Shown here in pieces: positions 43,901 to 54,200 of a stretch of 64,000 nucleotides of DNA. The position numbers and the translations under genes are program-made. The stretch's first letter is position 1; the number at the start of each line of letters is the position of its first letter. The notes below the pieces were generated by a model. The model was not told the origin of the DNA, made no database searches, and worked only from the letters and a program-made list of their open reading frames with translations. This DNA is from Pyropia yezoensis (taxonomy: Eukaryota > Rhodophyta > Bangiophyceae > Bangiales > Bangiaceae). The stretch covers positions 10,259,119-10,323,118 of the forward strand of contig CM020618.1 of NCBI GenBank assembly GCA_009829735.1. Direction: 5' to 3'.

Positions 43901-45506
43901 GCTCCGAGGCGTTTCAGACGAGGTGTCTGGCATGAGATGCAGAATCTTCATAGACGCACACGTGCCGGGCCCAGGTCCAATCAACCGTTGACCGACCGTC
44001 GAAGATGTGATCTGTGACTGCCGTGGAGCCGTCCTGAGCCGTCCATCAACGGGGTGTCGACGCCGTCAAAGATCCTACTCATGACTGTAGGGACCCTATG
44101 GGCCCTCCACGTGGGGGGGCCTCGTAGAGATCGCATCGTACCCCTGTGCCCACCTTCCTAGTGAGAAGGACGGGGCCGATTTAGCCCCTTGAGATTTTAC
44201 TGGCTTCCGATTGGTCCCCTCCTATGGAGATGGGACCGGGTCGCCATTGGTTCTGGAGCCCATGTTGGGATTTCCAGTGTATGGGAATTTCCCACGACCG
44301 GAATTGGCCATTGGTCAATATTCCGGGATGGGATGCATTTGGGGTTTGGATTTTGATTGTGTATTTTGCGTGATTGTGAGATTGGGGAGATCTTGAGTGT
44401 TGGCACTGATGTCCGGCGGGGCTCCTCTTCCCCGTATCTTGGAGGTTCCTGCCCCGCTGGCAGGGATGATCCGTGGGGGAGGGGGCCCTCCGGACATGTT
44501 GGAGGGTTTTGATTGGCCCGCACGTGGCCCGGTGTGGAGGGTTGCTGGGTGCGGGTGAGAGAGGGTAAGAGTGTGCGTGGGGGTGCGCGTTGCTTCCCCC
44601 TTCGAAAAAAACAGACTCGCGTGTCCTTGAACACTGTCGTCCTGGTCGCGGATCCCCGCGTGAACTAGCCTGGCGGTCGGCGGTTCGGTATCTCTCCTGT
44701 CTCCCCGCGTTCTTGGTGGGTTGTTTCTCTGTGTGTTCTGGGTGCTAAGCGCCTAAGGCACGTAAGACCACTACAATGACACGGGCAGTACTCCCGCCGG
44801 AGAAGATGGCGGGGATGACGGTGGCCGGAGGCTCTAACCCCCAGCCTCAACCAAGCCAAGCGAGAAGCGCTGCCTCTCGGCCACCTCACCATGACTTCCC
44901 CGTGGGTACAGCACAAGGCAATATTGTATTTGTTGATGCATGGACGTCCAAGAGTGGCATACGCCACTATCTGAAGTCCTCCTTATTTCCCTTCAGCTTC
45001 TTGCTACCGTCTGATAAAATAATATTCCGCTCGACGTAACTTCAACGCTGAGCTTCTTTTTGCGCCAATAGTTTCGGACGGCCTCCGCCGGTATGCTTGT
45101 TGCTAGCTGCCAGGTATCAGCCTGGGGGCTATACCGGAGCCAGCGTATCCGAAGCTAGAAAGCTCCCCCTGCGTGATAGCGGCGATCCACGAATATCTTC
45201 TGCACACATTCCTTCTCCCCCCCTGTAGGCGGGGGGGTCGGAGAACCTCTAAAGTTGGCTCAAGTGGCGTCGGCCCGTGCCCAAGCCGAGTGACCCGGTT
45301 GGGGCGCCGGAGCTCGAGTCGTGTGGTCGCTCGTGATCGTGCGGATCCCTGCGGGAGTCTCCACAGTGACGCGGCGCCCATCGGTTTTTCAAACAATTGA
45401 GAACCCCATGCACTCGTGAGCGAGTATCGAACTCTTACGGGCATGAGAGGCCAGGAAAACCAAGCCTCCCTCACGTAGATCCTTATTCTTCTCCGCCGCC
45501 TTGGCG
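43901..45506. other. no recognisable gene
   Basis: Short frames only. The minus-strand part next to 45.5 kb may be the 3' end of the decayed pol region. Nothing else is identified. Confidence 0.4.
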
Positions 45507-47470
45507 TCAAAGATCGGTTTGTAGGCCTTTTGCGCCTCGGTCAGGTGCTTGCGTACCTGGGAGATTATCTCTTAGGTCCTCCACATACTGCATTGCGACG
45601 GCATGGGAGTCCAACTCCCCGCCTTCCTCCAGCTCTTTCTTCTCCGTAAGGGGACGGAGTTCAGGGAGGCGTTCAACCCCTATATTCTGGAGCCGCCTCG
45701 GGCTCACAAACATGAGTGGCTTGCTCATTGCTAGAGTGCACGCGGGTACTACAAGCCGTAGAGAGGAATGAGACATAACGATCCCACTCATTGGTTGCTC
45801 CGCGGCGTATACCCGGGGCTGTGTCATTATAGTGCGATCAAATCGCCATGTCTGCCCATTTGTTTGAGGGTCGTAGGGGTGTCGTATATTTCGTAACAAT
45901 TCCTGTAAGTCCTAATGCCCCCTGGAAAAGTATCGAAGCAACCTGCGGACCGATATCTGTCACCGTCGAGTCGGGTAAGCCAGAAGGAGCTTTGCAGACG
46001 TCGATAAAGGCTTAGGCCACCCCCATGGCGGTGATATCCTTAATGAGGATCGCCCTCGTGAGCTTACTAGGCCGGTCTACCGTAAGAAGTATACGCTTGT
46101 TACCATTCTCGGAGTCCAGGAAAGGCTCACAAAAATCCGTCGCCAGACTGGCGAACGGCTCATCGGCGGGGAATAGCTTGAGCGTAGACGTATGTCTGCG
46201 CGCATCCAACCTGTTCCGGGCACAGCCTGTACACTTGGCGACGTTTGTATACACGTCCACCATCATAGTGGGCCAGTACTCCCCACACCTCACCATGGCG
46301 TACATCCGACGAGCTTCAGGGAGGGCTGCCGATGGCGATTCCTGGTGGTGCGTCATCAGACGCTCCCGTAAAGAAGTAGGGACCACCAACTGCGTGGTGT
46401 CCTCAAAATTTACTTCCGACATATTAATACTTCTTCATCATTGCGGAAGAAGGGCTGCCTCGCCCTCTAAGGGTCAGGTTGGGGCACCGTTTCTCATTCC
46501 TTCCGCCATTCCTGGCAGAAGGGGTCCTGAGCTTGGACTTCCATAAGACTCTCGACCGAGATGGGCCCCAATGGACGATGTTTGTCGCTTCGCCATGTCG
46601 AAGCCTGAGCGGAGCGGGTTACCATGGCGAGGACCGCAAGTTCCTCATACATGGGCGGTCTGTCAGGTTTCAGGTCTGTCACCGCTTACACGACACCGAG
46701 CGCTTCAACCTTGGTGACGAGATAGTTCATTTCTGCCGGCAGCAAAGGCCGGGAGAACCCCACGGGAAGGTACTTCACATCAGGCTTCTGTTGCAAGAAA
46801 CAACATCCGAGCTGATCATCGCTCGCATCCACGTCCAGTTTATAGTGGCCGCCCATTCAAGGAATCGCCAGCACAAGCGGGGAAAGTAGTAGCCCCCGTA
46901 GCGCCTCGAACGCATTCTCCTCCGCGTCTGTAGGCGGAGACAGCTTCGCCGGCAGCTTGGTGCTGGTAAGAAGTGTCAGTGGCTTCGCTACTTTTGCGAA
47001 GTCCCGGACAAGTCGTCAATAGACACCACAGATCCCCAGAAGACTCTGCATTTAGGGTTGGGTGCGAGGATCCTGAACCACTCATAGCGCCCTCGTTATC
47101 TTTTAGCGTAAGAGGACGCGGTCACCGGTACTCGCCAATAGCCGGCGTTACAGGCCTGCGTCGAGAAGACGCAGGCGATCCCGAGGGAGTGAAGCACTTG
47201 TCCATTGGAGGGATTGGATACGCATCCTTATCCGTCATCTCAGGAAAAGGATGATAATGGATACAGCAACGTTTCCCCCCTCAAGGTTTGGGGACGATTA
47301 CCACGGGGATAGCCCAGTCCCCGTAGGCGGGTTCTATGACCCCTAGTGGGTCCATTAATTTGTCTTGCTCTTCTTCCACCATCCGGGTTCCTCGACCCGG
47401 TTTATCGGCATCTTGTCGGACGGTGACCGCTTCTGACTTCAGCTGGAAGAGATGGACCGTCTCCTTGATG
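45507..47470 (-). pseudogene. Ty3/gypsy pol remnant: RT, RNase H, integrase
   Basis: Reading down the minus strand, typical Ty3/gypsy pol blocks appear in the right order but in shifting frames. Reverse transcriptase entry comes first (WAIPVVIVPKP, then DAYPIPPMDK, 47.2-47.4 kb). Next are the RT-RNase H junction (VRDFAKVAKPLTLLTSTKLP near 46.95 kb, with a TGA where the usual Arg lies) and RNase H (YKLDVDASDDQLG). Then come the zinc-binding and core integrase region (46012-46422: VAKCTGCARNR, LATDFCEPFLD) and a late integrase piece, YDPQTNGQTWRFDRTI, near 45.87 kb. Stops and frameshifts are frequent, so it is dead. The orientation agrees with the gag remnant at 48.8-49.5 kb. Confidence 0.75.
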
Positions 47471-48189
47471 GTCCCTAAGGTACCATCCCAGAGTTAACAA
47501 TCTGTCTTTAGTAGGGCAGTGAGCTACTCTGCAGGGTTTCGTTTAAGGCTGAGCCCCCCTTCAGAGGCAGGGGTAGATGTCCTGTAAGGATTTGCCCCTT
47601 AAATCCCCACCCGGAACCCAGGGGATACGGACTGGGACCTCTCCTTACATGTCCGGCCCCGAGAACTCCCCCCAAGACACATCAATTCCCCACTACCCTG
47701 GGCGACACCACGCTGTATCCCTGACATTTTGCGGACGTCGGCCGACCGCACGAAAGCCGCCGTCAACGCACTGTCGGAACCCTGTCATGGACGTCGAAAC
47801 TCGACAACGAGGAGCGAGTGACATCGTCGACCAACCACGGGCGGACATCCCCGTCTGTGCTGCCTGACTTTTATTCTCTGCGCTGCTTGAAAGCTGGCAT
47901 CTAGGACCAGTCACATAACTCACCGCCACTGAGGACACCACACATCCTCGCTGGCGGCTGAGTGCGATATGACTGGCTCGCCGGCTTTTGGATTGATTGA
48001 ATTCGGCCAGCTGGTTGGTGACCGGCTGGCCGGTCAAGGGATTGATTGAATTTGGCCTTGCTGGCCCTTACAGCCGGTAGGACCTTCTGGCCGACCGGCG
48101 TGTGGAGCCGGCTGGTGGGGCGCCCTGGGCGCCATCCACGGGACCCCCTTCGTTTCGGGCAAACTGGGGCTGCACTCCTTTAGTGCGCA
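47471..48189. other. decayed element interior
   Basis: No gene recognised. GGATTGATTGAATT(C/T)GGCC occurs twice, at about 47990 and 48037, within a GGCC-rich stretch next to the LTR-like copy. Confidence 0.4.
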
Positions 48190-48450
48190 CGCCCGCCCAT
48201 GCTTTGTTCTGAGAGACATGCTTTGTTTTTGGACCGTTCTGTGCCTACCGGCGGTGCGATGGGGAAACGCATGCTTTGGGGCACCTCGGGTGCCCCGACG
48301 CGAGTATATAGTGTGTGGGTGTCGGCGCCACCGGGGGAGACGAGAGGGGCAACCACAGACACAGACCAAAGACACTGTTTACCTTTTGTACCCTCGATCC
48401 CCACCGACGTCGCGCCCATCTTCTTCCCCAGACCCACCCCCGTCGAGACC
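48190..48450 (+). repeat. LTR-like sequence, plus orientation
   Basis: This is the partner of the 43.64-43.90 kb copy in opposite orientation. It has GCGATGGGGAAACGCAT, then the palindrome GGGGCACCTCGGGTGCCCC, GAGTATATAGTGTGTG (TATA-like), GGGCAACCACAGACACAGA and CACCGACGTCGCGCC. It interrupts the minus-strand gypsy remnant between its gag and pol parts, so it is probably a solo LTR or part of a nested insertion. Confidence 0.55.
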
Positions 48451-48799
48451 ACCGTCCTCTTCCCCGTGCCCCGCCGCCCTGTTGGCTGGCAGGGCCCGCT
48501 GACACCCCCACGAGTACGTTGAGGGCTCCCCGGTCTTGGGTGGGTCCTCACATGTCCCCTACCCCACAGAGGCCACGGCTCGCGCCGTCCCTGCCACACC
48601 CCGAGGGGTGCATCTTTGGGTCCGCACGCGTTCTTCGCGCGCTTTTTCAAGCTTGGCTCGTGTTCCGGCACAAAAGTCGGGACAGTGGCAGAAAAAGGTT
48701 TATGGCTATTGAAAGCCGGCCAAGGGTAGCGGTTGGAGCGCTTTTGTCCCTTCTTGTCCGCAAGGGTGATTGCCCGGGTACCAAATTTGGCCTTCTCCC

Positions 48800-49500
48800 C
48801 ATACAGCGAAGGCACAGGGGTGCTCTCGACGGTAGCAGCTACCCCCGCGGTCACGCGTCGGGCAGCAGTGTGCTGAGCCCAACGCTCAACGCTCTTTGGA
48901 GATCTTGTTGTTCACGACTCCTCATGCGTCGGCGGCATGTGTCGCCGTTGCGTTGAGCATTGCGCACCAGCACCTCTATGAAAATGGGCGAGGTATTACA
49001 TTCACGGACATCCGCCCGTGTCTCCCAACAGGCCCCTTGCACAAAGCGGTCTTTTCACTGGGTAGAAGTATGGATATCATTGCAAAACTAATTAGGGTCG
49101 CGGACGCGCCCAAGGAAGGCCGTCTCAGTCTTGTCTCCCTCTTGAGCCACGTCATTGAATGCGTTCAGTTGCGAAAAAACAACATCCTCGTCCACATAAC
49201 TGCGGAGGAGCCAGTTCACAAACTCCATGTAGGACGTCACCTCCCCCGCCCGTTCCCCCGCCGTAGTGGGATTCAGGGACAGGAGCTCATTCTTGAGTTC
49301 ACCTCTTGTGAACTCGGGGAGAAGGTACGTATCTCAACCTTCTGAGGGGTCCTTGTCATTGCTAGCATAACGGAAGCGATTCAGAAATTCAAGCACCCCT
49401 AACGAGAGTGTACCGTTCCAAAGGTCGTCGCGCCGAAACGTGAGAGGGATTTCCTTGCGCTTGCGGAGGAAGTGTGACTTGAGAGTCGGCGACGAATTAA
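48800..49500 (-). pseudogene. Ty3/gypsy-type gag remnant, minus strand
   Basis: On the minus strand the sequence reads as a gag-like region in one frame with stops: LTRGELKNELLSLNP, then FVNWLLRSYVDEDVVFSQLN, ETAFLGRVRDPN, a stop, FVQGACWETRADVREC and VLVRNAQRNGDTCRRR. The FVNWLL segment parallels RVNWLL in the gag remnant at 40.5 kb. It belongs upstream of the pol remnant in the same orientation. Confidence 0.5.
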
Positions 49501-51256
49501 CCGACCCCAAAGAGAGATTCAATCCTCGACCTCGTCGAGGCGAACCGAAGTCGGCGTCACAACGTCGGTCATAATTGGCGGAAAGCCGCCAGAGGAATAT
49601 TCCCCACTTTCGTGAAGGACAACCCCCCCACGGCCCGTACGCCCCTTGCACGGGAGCCTGGACAGACGTGCGTCTCTGTACGGTCCTGAGCGGGCGATGT
49701 ATACGTGCCCGACCCGCGGGTGCGGCCCAGGCTCCCCACTCACGGAAGGAAAAGGCAGAGGTGTCAAATGTCGACCACGCTCGCTGAGATCCAAGGTTCC
49801 CGTGGACTACAAGACAAGCACAACACACGTGCTTGTAGAGGACACCGATGCGAGTAAGACGTGTTTTCTTTTTTTCTGATTGCTTCTGTTCTCTCTGAGC
49901 TACGAGCGAGAGAAGCCGAACGGACTGTAAGTGTCGCTCCGGGAATGTCGACCAGATCATGAAGCCAATGGAAACACCCGGATCTGCGATCAATCTGGGT
50001 CTGCGGTACATGGTGAGCGAATCAATCATGCTGCGTGCAGCACGACCACGCACATTGGGCCACCTGGGTGCTAGTTGACGCCGTCAGAAATACACTCTGA
50101 AGTAGAGAAAAAAGCACAGCGTGGAGGGCATCGACCCCCAGGTGTTGATGCTGGACCAGCAAGTGGACAACGTCTATGTCCATCTGCTGGTGGGAGGTCT
50201 CATGCCCAGGTCATGTGAGCTTCTCGTGCTGTTGGATGCAAGCAGGGGAGAAAAATACATCCTCCCAGAATCGGCCTTCTTGGGGCCGTCAGGCCGGTCG
50301 ACATTTCCGGCACTGGTCGACATTTGGCACCTACTAGCTAGTCACACCGATAGTCAACTGACTATCGGGCATGGTGATACGCGCGTCTGATCGGCTGAAG
50401 TGATTTTCAAGTTGTGACGTAAGGTAAGTAGGACTTGCATACAGAGAACGAATATATGGCCTCGTTTAAGTCTCCCAGTTAGTCCACGAGGGTGGGTATG
50501 CCCTGTCGTAAAGGAACAGGGACGTCGAGCAGGAGGCACGGGGGGTTCCTATGTATAAACTCTGTACAACTGATTATTCTCTGGCTGGTCAGATTTACTC
50601 GCCGTGGTCAGATTTACCCACCAGACGGATACAGTATCGTGGAGACTTTCACCGATTGGGCGGTGCGTGGGATGCGCTGCGGAAGCCTCACACAAGGCCA
50701 GATTGTCTCGGGGCCCGACGGCCGTGCGGGGCGCGCAGTCCACGGCGCTTCGCGATGGTTGACTAGAGGTGGCCCACACGGTGCTGGACAGCACGCGCCG
50801 CAGCGCCGTGACAGGGTGGGGGGGCTTGGAATGTCCAGCGGGCCAGCTGACAGCCCGCGCAAACCCGCTGTGCTCTGGCGCTGTTGTCCATGTCCGTACT
50901 GTGAATACGCTGCCAGAGGGGGGGCGTCCACTGAGCCGCACCGGACCGAGCGGTGCGCCTGCCGCGCGCGTCATTTCTCGACGTGCTGTAGAGCCTGCGT
51001 GGATACCCCGGTTAGGTGCTGTGACAGAGCGGCTGTCGCGCATGCGCCCCCGGTCTGTCGCGGCGGCCGCACCGCGACGGTGTACGGGCTTTCCGAGCCT
51101 GCGCGTTGCCCGTCGGCGCGGGCGGGGTGCAGCCCCGTTGGGGCGTACCGCCGCGGCTCGGCAGGCTTGTGCTCGTCCCTCCCCGTGGCTTTGCGGTGCG
51201 TGTCCGGCTCGGAGCGCCGGCGCGCGACTCAGCGTTGCCGCCCGCGGGTGGGGGCG
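49501..51256. other. spacer upstream of the NLR-like gene
   Basis: The first part is retroelement-derived. The long frame of the NLR-like gene stays open upstream of its proposed ATG, but that stretch is Cys/Arg-rich and unlike the protein, so I treat it as leader or promoter. A palindrome is at 50347-50368. Confidence 0.45.
50347..50368. promoter_or_regulatory. palindrome CCGATAGTCA-AC-TGACTATCGG arms
   Basis: Ten-base arms surround a 2-base centre, about 890 bp before the NLR-like ATG. The CCGATAGT and ACTATCGG arms are the same as in the palindrome near the right end of the Harbinger element (29836-29859). It may be a protein-binding site or the trace of a related non-autonomous element. 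Confidence 0.4.
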
Positions 51257-54200
51257 ATGGCCTCGCCGCCGACCACCGCCGCCGGTTCCGCGTCAAGGGC
51301 GGCGCTGTACGACCTGCCCGACCCTGCCAGCATCGACGACTGGGCTGCACTAATGCGTCCGGCAACAGGGCGGCTGGAGCTGGTCAAGGTGTCTAGGCTG
51401 ACTGGGAGGCTTTCCTTGCGTCCGGTTACCGTGTGGGTGCACTGTGGGGTGCACTACCAGCCGTGTCGCGGAAGTGCGGAGCCGTGCGAGGCCCCCAAGC
51501 CTGGGGAGCTGCCGTCGACGGCGGAGCACAGTCGGCATTTTGGTCACGTACCTTTGCGCCGCACAGGCGCGAACGGTAAGGATACGTTCACGGTGGATGT
51601 GTTTCGGACCGACTCTTCGATTGTCCTGAGCAGCTTGCGCGACCGGTGGGTGGTGGAGATCAAGGAGGCGGTAACCGAGAACGTGCTCCTGCGCCTGTGC
51701 GCAACCTCTGAGGAGGTGGCGGAAAGGTGGCGCAAGGAGCTGCGCATGCGGGCGGCTCCCCTGGTGGTGCTGATGGCATTGCCCGCGACGACGGCTGGGG
51801 CAGCCGGTGCGGACTTGGTGCCAGTGGCCAGGTCCTCGCGGTTGGATGCTCGCCGTGAGTGCCCGGCCAAGACCCTGGTCGAAGTCGCTGTGCAGCTGTT
51901 CGACAGTAGCATGACGGCGACTGCGACGGCGGTGGCGGGAGTGGTCACGGCCGAAGAGACGTACGACCTGGCGACGTCGGCGGGTCCCCTCGCGGGCGCA
52001 GTCCTGGGGGCTCTAGTGTTTGGGTTCCGTGTTGCTGTTGCGGTGAGCGCGGCTGCCCAGGACACTGCCGATGCAGCGACAGACCTCAATGAATTCCGCT
52101 CAACGTTGACAGATCACCTGCTTCCGGTGCTGCGGGACCTCGGGCGCAACCCTGATGATGCGGTGATGGGCATGATCAACCAACTGGGCGAGCTAGTGGG
52201 CGACATGGAGATGATGGCGGGTGAATTTCACCACGCGCTGCGCTCGGTGCGACGGCGGTGGTTTGTTGCACTGCGTGCGACGTGCCACGGGGTGGGGGTG
52301 GGGGACGGCATGAGCGTCCAGCTGCAGGCGCTTCGCACAAGGTCCAAGGAAACGTTGTGCCAGGTGCAGGTGAAGCTGCAGAGCGAGACGTTTGCAGTGG
52401 CCAAGCAGACCCAAAAAACTGTGCAGGTCCTTGCAGCCGCGCCGGTCGAGGCTGCGCGCAAGGACCTCCCTTCACTTCCAGAGGGCGTGTATGTGGACTG
52501 GACTGATGACTCTTCACCTGCTGTGCGTCTGCTCAAGGCGGTGATGGACAGGAGCCAACCTTCTGGCTTCTGCACGGCCATTTGCGCTCTAGGAATGGGC
52601 GGAGTGGGCAAGACCGTGTCGAGCCTGCTCGTGGCGCGTCAACTGCTGGAAACCGACGAAGGGCGTAGACGCTTCTCAGACGGCGTGCACTGGGTGCAAC
52701 TGTCGCGGAAGTCGCGCGAGATTGACGTGGTGAAGTGGATGTGCGACCTCGCCACGAACCTGAAGGGCTCCGTCGTTGGGGCCCCCGATATTGACATGGC
52801 GAGGCGCCACCAGCAAGGTGAGCTGGCCAATCGAAAGTGCTTGGTGATTGTGGATGATGTGTGGGAGTATCGGTGGGCTGCGCACTTTAGCGCGGCGTTT
52901 GAGGGGCAGACTACCTCGTCGCTGGTCGTGTCCACCCGCGATCGGAGAGTTGTCAGCATGCTGGCCGATGACCACGTTGTGGAAGTCCGTACCCTGTCTG
53001 AGCCTGTCGCAAAGGAGGTGCTCACCCGCGCGATGCGGCATGCGCCAGATCGCGCCGCCATTAGTGAAGGGCACTTGCAACAAGCCGTGTCCCTGTGCAG
53101 TGGGCATGCGTTAGCACTGTCTGTGATGGGTGCCCTCTTCCACAAGTTGGGCGGGGAGGAGTCTCTGAGGCTGGTGCGCTGTCGGGCAGCGCTTCTCCAG
53201 CAGAGTCTGCCTACGAGCGAGCATGCGCGCACTTACGCGTCGCTGCGTGCGTGCCTCAGCGCCAGCCATGAGGTGCTGAAGCGGCATGACGATGAGGGGG
53301 AGGTGTGTCGGCGGCACTTTCGCGCGCTGTGCGTGCTGCGCACCAAGGAGCTGCTGCCGTGGCGTGCGCTTGCGGCGCTGTGGGACGTGGACACGTTCGA
53401 GGCGGTGACGGAGATCGCGGGTCAGTTGCGTGAGCTGTCGCTGGTGCAGCTGGAAGGCGAGCAGTCCGACAAAGAGGCGTTTCGCTTGGGCCTGCATGAC
53501 CTGGTGGTGGAGTTCGTGAGGGGCTTGGTGCGTATGCTGCCAGAAGAGCGCGACGGTTTTCCTTGTCGACTTTTGGATGGCTACTGCTCGCACAACAAAG
53601 TCAACGAGACGATGGAGCCGGGGCCGTTGGGCGACGCAGGTGCGACTTTCCGGCCTCTGTGGAAGCTGCCGCAAGATGGTTACATTGAGCATGCCGTGTG
53701 CCATCTTCTCCACGCCTGTGGCGCGCAGCATCAACGGGAGCTGCAGGTGATGCTCCATGACATGCGCTTTATCGCGTGGCGGGTAGAGCTTGGGGAGGGG
53801 GCGTGCGGCGTGTACCGCGCGGACATTCGCGGTCGCGGCGTGGCCGTGCTGGACCGGGTGGCAACCGTGGTGGAGGGTGCGATGGTCAACCAAGCCCTGC
53901 CTATAGAGATGCGGCTAAAGCAGGCTGCGTTTGAGGTGGCCGAGCGGTGCAACAGCATGCTGGCGGGTGGCGGTGGGAGCTTCGAACAGGACCTGTTGGC
54001 CCACCTGTGTCGCACTGCACGGGCGTACCTGGGCAAGCCCGCTATTGAGTTGTTTGGACGTAGCAGGCTGGAGATGCCCGCGGAGCTGCGCGTTTTTCCT
54101 GGATCACGCCCCGTCCCGTGCATCTGCCCCTTGACAAGCGCCACCGGGGACAAGCTCTTGGTCGCCGCTGTCAACGGCAACAACCTGGAAGTGCGGACTG

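Noticed and set aside
50492..51256. N-terminal extension of the NLR frame by 255 codons
   Set aside because: No ATG opens the frame at its 5' limit. The translated stretch is Cys/Arg-rich, unlike the rest, and the ATG at 51257 begins protein-like sequence that leads into the PH-like domain.
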